Notes: generated by a model not told the origin, from the sequence alone. A DNA stretch of 64,000 bases from Pseudomonadota bacterium (GCA_023416335.1 JAEZHY010000041.1:28130-92129), one strand, 5' to 3'; shown: positions 52,411 to 62,015, counted from the stretch's first letter. Translations and numbers: made by a program.

Positions 52411-53346
52411 TTAAGCTCCCCTCAGCCTTGCACGGTAGAGGATCGCGCCCAAATTCGTGCCCAGCACCAGGAAGATCAGCACCAGGGCCGTGCCGTACTG
52501 AATCGGCCGGGTCAGGTCTATTTGCGTACCGGCGGTGGCAAGGACGTAAATATGATACGGAAGTGCCATTACCTGGTCGAAGGGAGTCTGGGGCAGGTGG
52601 GGGATGAAATAAACAGCGGCCGTGAACATGATGGCGGCTGTTTCTCCGGCGGCCCTGCTTACGCCCAGAATTGCGCCGGTAAGGATCCCGGGGAGGGCGG
52701 CGGGCAGAACCACCCTGTAGATCGTCTGCCACTGGCTTGCCCCAAGGGCCAGGGAAGCTTCCCTGTAGCCGGCCGGGACAGATGCGAGGGCTTCTTCGGC
52801 AGTGCCGATGAGTATGGGCAGGATGAGCGCGCCAAGCGTGAGGACTCCGGAAAGAATGCAGACACCGAGCTTGCACCAGGTTACGAAGAAAGCCAGGCCG
52901 AAGAGTCCGAAAACAATTGAAGGAACTCCTGCCAGGTTGCTCACTCCGAACTTGATGGCTCGCACCGTAAACCCAGGCCGGGCGTATTCGTGGAGATAGA
53001 TCGCCGAGGCTGTCCCGAGCGGGAGCGCGACCGCCATTGCGCCGACGCTGAGGATTATGGTTCCGATGATGCAGGGGAGAATGCCTCCCTGCGTCATGGA
53101 ATTGGTGGGCGGCTGCGTGAGAAAGCCGAACGTTATGGAACTCCAGCCATTTTTGATCAGAAAAACCAGAATTATCGCAAGCGCCAGGCCGTTGACAAGC
53201 GTGGCGGCTCGAAGGACCAGGAACACGCTTCTCTGGTTCCAGATCCGCAGGTACAAACGGCCGGTCCGACCATCCAATTCTCTCAGCGGGGTCTCCTCAA
53301 CGGCCTCTTTTGCCTGCGTAAGATTGTTCATGTCCGCGGAGGTCAT
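52411..53346 (-). CDS. pstA: Phosphate ABC transporter permease PstA
   Basis: About 311 residues with six membrane segments and the EAA-type loop (EEALASVPAGYREASLALGASQWQTIYRVVLP). The ATG at 53346 overlaps the pstC stop in ATGA. The N-terminal tail (TSADMNNLTQ...) is cytosolic. With PstC it forms the permease of the high-affinity Pi transporter. No pstB or phoU gene follows; the next gene downstream is convergent. Confidence 0.9.
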   Translation of the reverse strand: MTSADMNNLTQAKEAVEETPLRELDGRTGRLYLRIWNQRSVFLVLRAATLVNGLALAIILVFLIKNGWSSITFGFLTQPPTNSMTQGGILPCIIGTIILSVGAMAVALPLGTASAIYLHEYARPGFTVRAIKFGVSNLAGVPSIVFGLFGLAFFVTWCKLGVCILSGVLTLGALILPILIGTAEEALASVPAGYREASLALGASQWQTIYRVVLPAALPGILTGAILGVSRAAGETAAIMFTAAVYFIPHLPQTPFDQVMALPYHIYVLATAGTQIDLTRPIQYGTALVLIFLVLGTNLGAILYRARLRGA

Positions 53347-54326
53347 AATGTGGCTGCTCCGACTTGCTTGTGCTTGTTCGAGATGTACGCCGCGATGAGG
53401 TTGAATCCCATCGTGAACAGGAAAAGAACGACCCCCAGCGCGAAAAGTGCGCGATAGTGGTCCCCGCGGAAAGGCGCTTCCGCCATTTCTGCCGCGATGC
53501 TTGCGGGGATGGGCCTCACCGGGTCGAAAAGCGACGTGGGCACCATGGCTGCACCTCCCGCAACCATCAGCACGACCATGGTTTCCCCGATCGACCTGGA
53601 GATCCCGAGAATCGTCGCCGTGCTGATGCCGGAAAGCGATGCCGGTAAAATGACGCGGAGGATGGTTTCCCAGTGGGTTGCTCCCAGCGCGAGCGATCCC
53701 TCCTTGAGGTCTTTGGGCACGCTGTGTATGGCGTCTTCGGAAATGGTACAGATGGTCGGAACAGACATGAAAGCGAGCATCAGCGCGGCATTGAAAAGGT
53801 TGAGGCCCGTCGGCAGATCGAAAGTCTCCTGGAGGAAGGGTCCGACGACGACCATTCCGAAAAATCCGATCACCACGGAAGGCAGGGCGGCAAGCAGTTC
53901 GACTATGGGCTTTGCAATATCGCGGACTCGGAGAGATGCTATTTCCGCCATGTAGATAGCCGTCATGATGCCAAGCGGAGCGGAGATGGCGGTCGACAGG
54001 AAAGTGACGGCGATCGATGCGACCAGCAGCGGAAAAGTCCCGAAGGAGGCCGGATTGGAGGTGGGGTACCACTCATCTCCGAGAAGAAACTCGGCAAGGG
54101 AGACTTTCCTCAGTACCGGGATACCCTCAACGAACAGAAAAAGAAGGATAGCCGCCAATATGAGCAAAGAAACGAGAGCCGTCAGGAAAAGGACGAATCG
54201 AATCGCCTGATTTTTCCTGCGGCTCCCCAAAAAACCTGTCGGCTCCGGGACATCCTCCATGGAGGTGGAAGGAGTTGATTCCCCAATCTCCGGGGCCGGA
54301 TCCATCGTACTAATAAAGCGGAACAA
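53343..54326 (-). CDS. pstC: Phosphate ABC transporter permease PstC
   Basis: The 327-residue permease has six hydrophobic segments and the EAA loop (EDAIHSVPKDLKEGSLALGATHWETILRVILP). The end overlaps pstA by 4 bp and the start overlaps pstS by 17 bp, so the three genes are translationally linked. It works with PstS and PstA; the ATPase PstB is not in this window. Confidence 0.92.
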   Translation of the reverse strand: MFRFISTMDPAPEIGESTPSTSMEDVPEPTGFLGSRRKNQAIRFVLFLTALVSLLILAAILLFLFVEGIPVLRKVSLAEFLLGDEWYPTSNPASFGTFPLLVASIAVTFLSTAISAPLGIMTAIYMAEIASLRVRDIAKPIVELLAALPSVVIGFFGMVVVGPFLQETFDLPTGLNLFNAALMLAFMSVPTICTISEDAIHSVPKDLKEGSLALGATHWETILRVILPASLSGISTATILGISRSIGETMVVLMVAGGAAMVPTSLFDPVRPIPASIAAEMAEAPFRGDHYRALFALGVVLFLFTMGFNLIAAYISNKHKQVGAATL

Positions 54327-55125
54327 ATCCCGCCTCCTTTACGAGTTTCTGGCCACGTTGCGGGAGCAGAACAAAATTGATGAAGTTCAGAGTCTCGCCC
54401 GTCGGCCAACCTCTGGTGAACATAAACAGCGGACGCGCGATCGGGTAGGTGCCGTTGAGAGTGGTTTCTTCCGTTCCGCGAATTCCGTTTACCGTAACGG
54501 GCTTGACGGTCTGGTTCACATAGCCGAGGCCGATGTAGCCGATTGCGAATTTATTGGTCGATACGGCCTGCACGATCGCGCCGTTCGAAGCCTGAAGCAT
54601 GGCGGCCGGGGATACGCGTTCCTTCTTCATTACCTTTTCTTCCCAAACCTCATAGGTCCCCGAGGAAGTGTCGCGCGAGATAACGACGATCTTCAGGTCG
54701 GGTCCGCCCAGGTCTTTCCAGTTCTTGATTTCCCCTTTGTAGATTCCCTTGAGCTGATCGAGGGTAAGATTGTTTACGGGATTACTCGGGTGAACGACGG
54801 GTACGATGCAGTCATAGCCGATTGCGAACGGAACCGGGTACGCACCTTTCTCCACTGCCTGTTTCACTTCATCATCCTTGATGAACCGGGAGCTGTTGCC
54901 GATTTCAACGGTCCCGTCGATAATGGCCTTTATGCCATTCCCGGAACCTCCGCCCGAAACGGCGATCGCGAGCTCCGGATGCTCTTTCATATAGGCTTCG
55001 GCGACCTTCTGGGCTATGGGCAGAACCGTTGTCGAACCATCGAGCCGGAGATTGCCCGCAACGGCCAAAGAAGCTCCGGACAGCAGAAGAGTAAGCGCAC
55101 AAGTAATAATTCCGAAACGTTTCAT
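54310..55125 (-). CDS. pstS: Phosphate-binding protein PstS
   Basis: The 271-residue periplasmic protein has a signal peptide (IITCALTLLLSGASLAVAG) and a phosphate-binding domain: RLDGSTTVLPIAQKVAEAY (Ser/Thr near the phosphate), SGGGSGNGIKAIIDGTVEIGNSSR and SRDTSSGTYEVWEE (Arg-Asp-Ser/Thr cluster). It delivers Pi to PstCA. CAAGGAGATGCA precedes the ATG. Its promoter has a Pho box. Confidence 0.93.
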   Translation of the reverse strand: MKRFGIITCALTLLLSGASLAVAGNLRLDGSTTVLPIAQKVAEAYMKEHPELAIAVSGGGSGNGIKAIIDGTVEIGNSSRFIKDDEVKQAVEKGAYPVPFAIGYDCIVPVVHPSNPVNNLTLDQLKGIYKGEIKNWKDLGGPDLKIVVISRDTSSGTYEVWEEKVMKKERVSPAAMLQASNGAIVQAVSTNKFAIGYIGLGYVNQTVKPVTVNGIRGTEETTLNGTYPIARPLFMFTRGWPTGETLNFINFVLLPQRGQKLVKEAGFVPLY

Positions 55126-55499
55126 TGCATCTCCTTGCTTGAGTTGGATTGGATGATCCCGGTTGATTTCGTTTCGGTATAATCATGTTTTGTTACAGTT
55201 GCGTTACAGGTTTGCTGATTTCGTGTGAAGAAGCGGAGAGCGCGCCATAAAGCCGGTCAACAGTGGAAGCTGCTCTTGCTGGTTCGGAAGCCGCGAACAT
55301 CTCATAAAAGCATTTGCTCAGTTCACTGCTCACGGTTCACTGTCCACCGTGCCCACTCCGGTGGGCACAAATTTCCCCCTTTTTTCTGCCCATCGCTGGT
55401 TAAATAATTAAATTATTTCTGGTTGCTGATTGTCGGGGACAGTTCTCTTCCGCCGCCCGTTGAGGGCGGCCCGCATTTTGACTCTCCGGAAGGTCTGTA
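55126..55499. repeat. pstS-treZ intergenic region with repeats
   Basis: The spacer contains the Pho box at 55192-55209, a heptamer tandem run TTCACTG-CTCACGG-TTCACTG-TCCACCG-TGCCCAC at 55322-55356, and a perfect hairpin GTGCCCAC-tccg-GTGGGCAC at 55349-55368. No gene is supported. Confidence 0.55.
55176..55209 (-). promoter_or_regulatory. Pho box with -10 element upstream of pstS
   Basis: On the minus strand CTGTAAC-GCAA-CTGTAAC is a two-repeat Pho box with 11-bp period (55209-55192), close to consensus CTGTCAT-N4-CTGTCAT. Ten bases further lies TATACC, a -10-like box. The Pho box replaces the -35, as in phosphate-starvation promoters activated by PhoB. Confidence 0.75.
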
Positions 55500-57407
55500 A
55501 TGAATGATGTAGTGCGGCGGCTCCCTGTAGGCGCCGAATTTCAGCCTGAGGGCGTTCATTTTCGGGTTTGGGCTCCCAGGCGGACTGAAGTTCAGGCAGT
55601 GTTGGAGCGGGAAATCGGGGCAGGCCAGAGTAAGCCTGTGCTCTCCTTCCATCTGGAACAGGAACCCGGGGGGTATTTTTCAGGATTTTCAACGGACGCC
55701 GGAGAAGGCTCTCTCTACCGCTTCAGACTGGACCGGGAAGAGGCGCTCTTTCCCGATCCTGCTTCCCGGTTCCAGCCTTTCGGACCGCTGGGACCTTCTC
55801 AGGTGGTTAACCCGAACCGTTTTGCCTGGACTGACGGCGGCTGGGAAGGGAAGGCACTCCACGGCCAGATCTTCTATGAGATGCATATCGGCACCTTTAC
55901 CCGGGAAGGGACCTATGCCGCGGCGATGAACTACTTTGAGTACCTTGCGGACACAGGTATAACCATAATCCAGCTAATGCCGCTGGCGGATTTCCCGGGT
56001 TGTTTCGGATGGGGCTACGACGGTGTGGACATCTATGCTCCCACCCGGCTTTACGGTTCCCCGGACGATCTGCGCATGTTCGTCGATCGAGCACACGGAT
56101 ACGGCCTTGGAGTGATCCTGGACGTTGTCTACAATCATCTTGGGCCTGTCGGAAACTTCCTCAAGGCATATTCCCTGGACTACTTCAGTGACAAGCACGA
56201 GACAGAGTGGGGTGATGCCTTGAATTTCGACGGGAGAGCGTCAGGGCCGGTCCGGGAGTTCATCGCCTGCAATGCCGCCTACTGGATACGCGAGTTCCAC
56301 TTCGACGGTCTGCGTCTGGATGCGACGCAATCCATTTTCGACGAATCCGCCGAACACATCTTGGCCGAAATCAATCGCAAATCCAGAGATGCGGCCGGGG
56401 ACCGATCGATAGTAATAATTGCGGAAAACGAACCGCAGGATTCGACGCTCATCAGGTCTGCATCCCTGGGAGGCTTTGGCCTGGATGCTCTGCTGAACGA
56501 TGATTTTCACCATACGGCAATGGTGGCCATTTCGGGCAGAAACGAAGCATACTATTCCGACTATCTCGGTACCCCCCAGGAACTGGTATCATCGGTCAAA
56601 TGGGGTTTCCTCTACCAGGGGCAGTTCTACACCTGGCAAAACAAGCGGAGAGGCAGCCATGCCTTCGATATTGTCCCGGAGAAATTCGTAAATTTCCTTC
56701 AGAACCACGATCAGGTCGCAAACAGCCCGCGGGGTGAAAGATGTCTCACTCTGACCAGCCAGGCAAGATACAGGGCTCTGACGGCTCTTCTTTTCCTTAC
56801 TCCTGCTACTCCGCTGCTGTTTCAAGGCCAGGAATTCTGTGCTTCGAGCCCTTTTCTCTATTTTGCCGATCACGAGGGAGAAATGGCCAGGATCGTCAAT
56901 GAGGGAAGGGCCGATTTCCTGAAGCAATTCCAAAGCCTCAGGAGTCCGGACATTCAGAAGGAGTTCCCGGACCCTTCGGACCCGAAAACCTTCGAACGTT
57001 CGAAGCTTGATCATTCGGAGCTGGAAAAGAATCGTCCGATCTACCTTTTACATCTCGACCTGCTGAAGCTGCGAAGAGAGGACTCGGTATTCAGTGCGCA
57101 GCGATGCGACTGGATGCACGGAGCTGTTTTGGGGCAGGAAGCTTTTCTGTTGCGTTTCTTCGGGGGCGAGAACGGTGACCGGCTGATTCTCGTTAACCTG
57201 GGCAGAGATCTGGGGATGGCTCCGGCTCCCGAGCCCCTGCTGTCGCCCCCGGACGGTTCGCACTGGGAGGTCCTGTGGTCGAGCGAGGCGGCCTGCTACG
57301 GCGGGAGCGGCACGCCGCGGATCGAAGACGGCGGCCGGTGGCACATACCCGGTCACTCCACTATTGTCATGGCTCCCAAGAAGGTTGTGAGAGCACAATA
57401 TGCCTGA
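55500..57407 (+). CDS. treZ: Malto-oligosyltrehalose trehalohydrolase
   Basis: The 635-residue GH13 enzyme has an N-terminal CBM48-like domain (GAEFQPEGVHFRVWAPRRTEV), then the catalytic barrel: catalytic Asp in FDGLRLDATQSI, Glu in IIAENEPQD, and the third Asp in NHDQVANSPRG. Spacing and the HFRVWAP start suit TreZ more than branching enzymes. It releases trehalose from maltooligosyl-trehalose. TreY, its usual partner, is not in the window. It overlaps the next gene by 8 bp, so both are expressed together. Confidence 0.85.
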   Translation: MNDVVRRLPVGAEFQPEGVHFRVWAPRRTEVQAVLEREIGAGQSKPVLSFHLEQEPGGYFSGFSTDAGEGSLYRFRLDREEALFPDPASRFQPFGPLGPSQVVNPNRFAWTDGGWEGKALHGQIFYEMHIGTFTREGTYAAAMNYFEYLADTGITIIQLMPLADFPGCFGWGYDGVDIYAPTRLYGSPDDLRMFVDRAHGYGLGVILDVVYNHLGPVGNFLKAYSLDYFSDKHETEWGDALNFDGRASGPVREFIACNAAYWIREFHFDGLRLDATQSIFDESAEHILAEINRKSRDAAGDRSIVIIAENEPQDSTLIRSASLGGFGLDALLNDDFHHTAMVAISGRNEAYYSDYLGTPQELVSSVKWGFLYQGQFYTWQNKRRGSHAFDIVPEKFVNFLQNHDQVANSPRGERCLTLTSQARYRALTALLFLTPATPLLFQGQEFCASSPFLYFADHEGEMARIVNEGRADFLKQFQSLRSPDIQKEFPDPSDPKTFERSKLDHSELEKNRPIYLLHLDLLKLRREDSVFSAQRCDWMHGAVLGQEAFLLRFFGGENGDRLILVNLGRDLGMAPAPEPLLSPPDGSHWEVLWSSEAACYGGSGTPRIEDGGRWHIPGHSTIVMAPKKVVRAQYA

Positions 57408-59475
57408 AACCAGCGCTACAAGAATTTCGCGTTTTCCCATCATCACGAGCATTCCATTCAGCAGCACGGATGAAGACAGGGAAAATCTCATCCGTCGAGA
57501 GTGGCTCGTGGCGAACGGTCTCGGCGGGTACGCCTCATCGACCATTGCCGGCGTTTGCACACGCAAGTACCACGGACTCCTGATCGCGGGACTGCCGTCT
57601 CCGCAGGGCCGCGTCGTAATGCTCACCAGCGTGGCCGAGGAACTTCGGTTCCGGGACGGCAGCACCGTGCAACTGGGCGGCGAAGAACGATGCGAAGGAG
57701 GTCTTTGTATCTGGGGCGCCGGTTATCTCAGGGAATTCCGGCTCGAAATGGGCCTTCCCGTCTGGCGGTATGAGATCGGTGAGTACCGGATAGAAAAACG
57801 AATCATTCTCCCGCACATGCAGAACTCCGTCTACATCAGCTACAAGCTGGTTTCGGGAGACGAACCCGTCCGCCTGCGACTGAGACCCTACATGAATTTC
57901 AGGGAATTGCACGCTGAGGTGAGCGTCCGGAAGGCCAGGGATTACACGGTGCAGGCGAGCGCGGACAGGTTCGAAATCAAAGCCGGCGGATTCAACCCGG
58001 TCTTGAAGCTTTATCTCCATGCGGAGGACCGGTCTTTCAACCTGAGCGGAGGGGAAACGATCGACGCGTTCTATCGCGTCGAACATGCGCGCTGCTATGA
58101 GGCCGTAGGGGTGCTCTGGACTCCCGGGTATTTCCGGCTGAACCTGACCCGCAGCAGGGATGCCACGCTCATTGGTTCAACGGAACCCTGGGAAGTGATC
58201 GATGCTCTGAAGCCCCACGAGGCGCAAAAAGCGGAAATCGATCGCCGAAAGCGCCTGATGGTTTCCGCGCTCCCTGAAGTTCAGACCGGACCGGTCTCCG
58301 AGCTTGTCCTGACGGCCGATTCGTTCATTATCGCTCCGCTTACGCGAACTGCCGACGTGGCACGGGCCCATGCGGCCGGAGCGGAGGTCCGTTCGGTAAT
58401 CGCCGGCTATCACTGGTTTACCGATTGGGGCAGGGACACGATGATCGGCATGGAAGGGCTCCTGCTGGATACCGGACGAACGACCGAGGCAGCCTATGTG
58501 CTCAGGACATTTGTTCACTACATAAAGGACGGCCTCGTCCCGAATATGTTTCCCGAGGGGCACGCCGAAGGCCTTTACCACACCCTGGATGCCACCCTGT
58601 GGTTCTTCCATGCGGTCGCGCGTTACATGCATTTTACGGGTGACGACCTCACGCTCCGCGAACTGCTCCCGCGACTGATCGATGTAATCGAGTACCATGT
58701 CAATGGGACCCGGTTCGGAATCGGCATGGATCCGGAGGACGGATTGCTCCGCGGAGGAGCCATCGGCTATCAGCTAACGTGGATGGACGCCAAGGTCGGA
58801 GACTGGGTGGTTACTCCCAGGCGGGGCAAGCCCGTCGAGATCAACGCCTTGTGGTTCAATGCGCTGCGCTTGATGGGGGAATGGGTCCGAAACATAGAAG
58901 GGCCCGGTGCTGCTCGAAAATACTCGGAAATGGCCGACCGGGTTTTCGAATCCTTCAACCGCCGCTTCTGGTTTGAGGAGGGCGGTTATCTATACGACGT
59001 TGTCGACGGGGAGCAGGGAGACGACCCGCTTTTTCGTCCCAATCAGCTTTTTGCCATTGCACTGCCTCATCCTGTCCTGAGTGAGGACCGCTGGGAAGAG
59101 GTGGTCCGGAAGGTCCGGGAAAAACTGCTGACCCCGTTCGGGTTGCGGACGCTTGCACCAGGCAGCCCCGACTACAAACTGCGCTATCACGGAGATGTAT
59201 GCACGCGGGACGCCGCCTACCATCAGGGGACAGTATGGCCCTGGCTGATCGGCCCCTTTGTCGATGCCTGGATGCGCGTGCACCCGGAGGATAAATCGGG
59301 GGCGCGTGGATTTCTCAGCGGGTTACTCTCCCACCTGGGAGAGTTCTGCGTCGGTTCGATCAACGAAGTCTTCGACGCCGAGTCGCCATTCAGTCCGGAA
59401 GGATGCATTTCTCAGGCGTGGAGCGTTGCAGAGGTGATAAGGGCCTGGGTGAAGACGGCGGGAGATGCTCATTAA
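57400..59475 (+). CDS. Glycogen debranching enzyme (amylo-alpha-1,6-glucosidase)
   Basis: The 691-residue protein is an archaeal-type glycogen debranching enzyme. The N-terminal beta-sandwich (REWLVANGLGGYASSTIAGVCTRKYHGLLIA) precedes an (alpha/alpha)6 catalytic domain with IAGYHWFTDWGRDTMIGMEGL and YHQGTVWPWLIGPFVDAWMR, both diagnostic. It removes alpha-1,6 branch stubs from glycogen. The start overlaps treZ by 8 bp, implying coupled glycogen/trehalose metabolism. The stop is followed by a good terminator. Confidence 0.9.
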   Translation: MPETSATRISRFPIITSIPFSSTDEDRENLIRREWLVANGLGGYASSTIAGVCTRKYHGLLIAGLPSPQGRVVMLTSVAEELRFRDGSTVQLGGEERCEGGLCIWGAGYLREFRLEMGLPVWRYEIGEYRIEKRIILPHMQNSVYISYKLVSGDEPVRLRLRPYMNFRELHAEVSVRKARDYTVQASADRFEIKAGGFNPVLKLYLHAEDRSFNLSGGETIDAFYRVEHARCYEAVGVLWTPGYFRLNLTRSRDATLIGSTEPWEVIDALKPHEAQKAEIDRRKRLMVSALPEVQTGPVSELVLTADSFIIAPLTRTADVARAHAAGAEVRSVIAGYHWFTDWGRDTMIGMEGLLLDTGRTTEAAYVLRTFVHYIKDGLVPNMFPEGHAEGLYHTLDATLWFFHAVARYMHFTGDDLTLRELLPRLIDVIEYHVNGTRFGIGMDPEDGLLRGGAIGYQLTWMDAKVGDWVVTPRRGKPVEINALWFNALRLMGEWVRNIEGPGAARKYSEMADRVFESFNRRFWFEEGGYLYDVVDGEQGDDPLFRPNQLFAIALPHPVLSEDRWEEVVRKVREKLLTPFGLRTLAPGSPDYKLRYHGDVCTRDAAYHQGTVWPWLIGPFVDAWMRVHPEDKSGARGFLSGLLSHLGEFCVGSINEVFDAESPFSPEGCISQAWSVAEVIRAWVKTAGDAH

Positions 59476-59478
59476 AAC

Positions 59479-59510
59479 AAAAAAGGGTTCCTTACAAGGA
59501 GCCCTTTTTT
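59479..59510 (+). terminator. Intrinsic terminator (bidirectional)
   Basis: AAAAAAGGGtTCC pairs with GGAgCCCTTTTTT across a six-base loop. It lies just after the debranching enzyme gene and could also stop transcription of the small minus-strand gene. Confidence 0.85.
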
Positions 59511-59535
59511 ACTACCTCGCTTCCGGAACGGCTGT

Positions 59536-59718
59536 TTATTGTCCGGACCTCTTGAAAATGCAGGACGCCCAAAGCCTTCGCATATCGTTGTCGTGACAGT
59601 AGCCGCAAGTCTTCACCTTCCAGGATTCGCTTGCCTTGCTGTTCAAGTAATTTGAAAAGTCCTGGTCAAAAGAACTCGCATCCGCGCTGAATGTTTCAAA
59701 CTTGTATTGGTCCTCCAT
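59536..59718 (-). CDS. Small Cys-containing protein, unknown
   Basis: The 60-residue frame starts MEDQYKFETFSADASSFDQDFSNYLN and ends with KTCGYCHDNDMRRLWASCIFK, having CxxC plus a third Cys. The start is preceded by AAAAAGGAGTTTTTCTCC, a strong ribosome site. The pattern could bind metal or form a disulfide. No family recognised. It stands alone between the debranching gene and a long spacer. Confidence 0.55.
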   Translation of the reverse strand: MEDQYKFETFSADASSFDQDFSNYLNSKASESWKVKTCGYCHDNDMRRLWASCIFKRSGQ

Positions 59719-60425
59719 GGAGAAAAACTCCTTTTTGTAAATTATCTCATCATTTTAAATTAATTTGGCAAAGTCCTTTGTCAACGGCTGAGAAAGCCGT
59801 TCGGGCTGTCGGGCAATTGTTTCCGGCTGCTGCGCAGTTCCAATCCGCATTCTTTCCATTGCCTCACCGGGAAATTACTGCTGCAATAGAAAGATTTTCC
59901 CCAATTATTTGCAACGGTGTTGTGATATTTATAATCGCGGAATAGATATTCGATGGATTTTGCGACACTTTTATCTTGAGATTTCAAGCTATTCGAAATA
60001 AGAGTGCAAACATTGTTTTTATTATTGTGAACAAGCGTATTCATTGCTAAACTTGCGCGCACCGGCGATCTGAAAAATAGTGGCGGTTTCTGACGAGTTT
60101 TTTCGGCCGGTAATGCGCATGTACGCGGGTAGGGAGATATGGCTGCCCGGCCGTCTCCGATCGTCTTGGGGGGATTTGCCCGGATAGGTGCATAGTCGGG
60201 TGATATCCGCGTTTTATAAGTTCTACTGTATGGCTCTGTTCTACCTGTTTTTTTCGTCATCCTGACGGAAAACGCGGGTGGAATGGAATTCTCCCGGTTC
60301 CGCGGGCAGCCTGAGGGGGCTGGATTATTTCGCGGCCGGGAGTACAGGTATTTTAAGTTGCTCCGACTCTGGGCTGAGCCATAGAACGAGTCGGGGTGAT
60401 GTGATTTCCTGGAGGGGGAAAGTCC
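59719..60425. other. Long intergenic region (about 700 bp), no gene found
   Basis: This region is AT-rich in the first half. No repeat of the window families and no gene could be supported. The last 150 bp are GC-rich and could fold (CCCGGTTCCGCGGG, CCTGAGGGGGCTGG), but I cannot match them to a known riboswitch. GGAGGGGG precedes the ATG at 60426. Confidence 0.35.
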
Positions 60426-62015
60426 ATGGCGGAATTAAAATGTCTCATGGCGCTGGTATTTCTGCGCCTTTCCTTCCCTGTACTCACAAAAAACGGAAAA
60501 CAATTCAACCTTTTAAAACTCCCGGCCCTCTGCAGTGCTCTGCTGCTCGCTGCCGGGTGCTCTCATCAGGCCGTGACGGCTTCAAAACCCGCAAAACCGG
60601 TGGAAACGGCCGTGCAGGTCGCGCCTCCCGCGGCGGCATCCCCGAAATGGGAATTGCCAATCCCGGAACATCCCTCCGTGGATGCCTGGGTGAAGCGTTT
60701 TTCCGGGCGGGACCACAAGGGTTTTCAGACTCAGCTCGACCGCGCCTGTTATTACACAAAACCGGCGCAGAGAATTTTCGAACAAAGGGGGCTTCCGAGG
60801 GACCTGATGTTCGTCGCTTTGGTGGAGAGCGGATTCGTGCCGAATGCACGATCTCACGCCAATGCGGTCGGTATGTGGCAGATCGTGTCCAAAACGGGAA
60901 ACCGGTTCGGCCTCGAGCAGACCAGGTGGGTCGATGAAAGGAAGCATCCGTTGAAGTCGGCCGACGCTGCCGCCAAATATCTCTCTCTCCTCTACGACCA
61001 GTTCCAGTCCTGGCCGTTAGCGCTTGCCGCGTACAATGCCGGTGAAAACGCAGTGCAGAGGGAACTGGACAGGAGCGGCGCCAAGACCTTCTGGGAACTG
61101 CAGGAGCGCGGGTATCTGCCTGCCGAGACACGCGATTACGTGCCCAAGGTCATCGCGGCTGTAAAAATAGCGCGGAGTCCGCAGCGATACGGGTTCCGGT
61201 TCGATCCGAACTATTATGTCCAGAAGCATGAGACGGTATCTATTCCCGGAGGGGTAAAGCTGTCCTGGCTGGGGAAGCAGACAGGCATTTCCGAGGAGAC
61301 CCTTCGGAACTGCAATCCGGAGTTAAACCAGTCCGTCACGCCGCCGGGTTGTTCCGAATATGAACTTTGTGTGCCTGTGGGAAGCTGTGAAGAGGTCCTG
61401 GCGGCCCTGACCAAACACCCGCAGCAGGAACAGAAGCCCGAACGGAAGGTGACCGCTGCCGCAGCACCTGCCCCTGCTCCGGTCCAGCAGGCTCCGCGGA
61501 AACAGGCATTGGCATCCTACAGGGTAAAGCCGGGTGATACGTGGACAGGCCTGGCGCGGCAGAATCAGATGTCTGTAAGCGAATTGGCTTCCCTCAACGG
61601 GGCGAGTCCATCCCGGCCCCTCAAGACGGGCCAGACTGTAAAGCTGCCTGTGAAGGAAACGGTCAAGGTGGCGGCAGCAGTGACCAACGCCCGTCCAAGA
61701 AATGGAAATGAAAAAATCACGGCGGTAGCGACCTCAACCACCAATATCCGTCAGAAGCGGGGCAATGAGAAGATCGCAGCAGTTGCGCCGAACCGGAAAA
61801 ATGCTCCGGAAACGAAACAACAGAAACAGATGCAGTATATGGTACGCCAGGGCGATTCGCTCAGCACGGTTGCCGACAAGTTCAACATTCAGCTGAAGAC
61901 GCTTTGCGCCATGAACAGGGTAAACCCTAATCAGAAGCTCATCCCCGGCACCGTACTGACGGTAAGCATGCCGCAGCAGGAAAGTGTGAAGATGGCGAAG
62001 AAGAAGGGCAATTAG
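60426..62015 (+). CDS. mltD: Lytic transglycosylase MltD-like with LysM domains
   Basis: The 529-residue lipoprotein has a lipobox LLLAAGCS (Cys near residue 45) and a family 1 lytic transglycosylase domain: catalytic Glu in FVALVESGFVPNARSHANAVGMWQ, then LALAAYNAGENAV and YVPKVIAAVKIA. At the C-terminus are two LysM domains (YRVKPGDTWTGLARQNQ... and YMVRQGDSLSTVADKFN...). Between them is a short internal repeat (NARPRNGNEKI / RQKRGNEKI). It cleaves peptidoglycan in the periplasm. GGAGGGGGAAAGTCC precedes the ATG. Confidence 0.9.
   Translation: MAELKCLMALVFLRLSFPVLTKNGKQFNLLKLPALCSALLLAAGCSHQAVTASKPAKPVETAVQVAPPAAASPKWELPIPEHPSVDAWVKRFSGRDHKGFQTQLDRACYYTKPAQRIFEQRGLPRDLMFVALVESGFVPNARSHANAVGMWQIVSKTGNRFGLEQTRWVDERKHPLKSADAAAKYLSLLYDQFQSWPLALAAYNAGENAVQRELDRSGAKTFWELQERGYLPAETRDYVPKVIAAVKIARSPQRYGFRFDPNYYVQKHETVSIPGGVKLSWLGKQTGISEETLRNCNPELNQSVTPPGCSEYELCVPVGSCEEVLAALTKHPQQEQKPERKVTAAAAPAPAPVQQAPRKQALASYRVKPGDTWTGLARQNQMSVSELASLNGASPSRPLKTGQTVKLPVKETVKVAAAVTNARPRNGNEKITAVATSTTNIRQKRGNEKIAAVAPNRKNAPETKQQKQMQYMVRQGDSLSTVADKFNIQLKTLCAMNRVNPNQKLIPGTVLTVSMPQQESVKMAKKKGN

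Noticed and set aside
60275..60425. GC-rich leader before mltD considered as a c-di-GMP or ydaO riboswitch
   Set aside because: Key conserved segments of both classes were not found.
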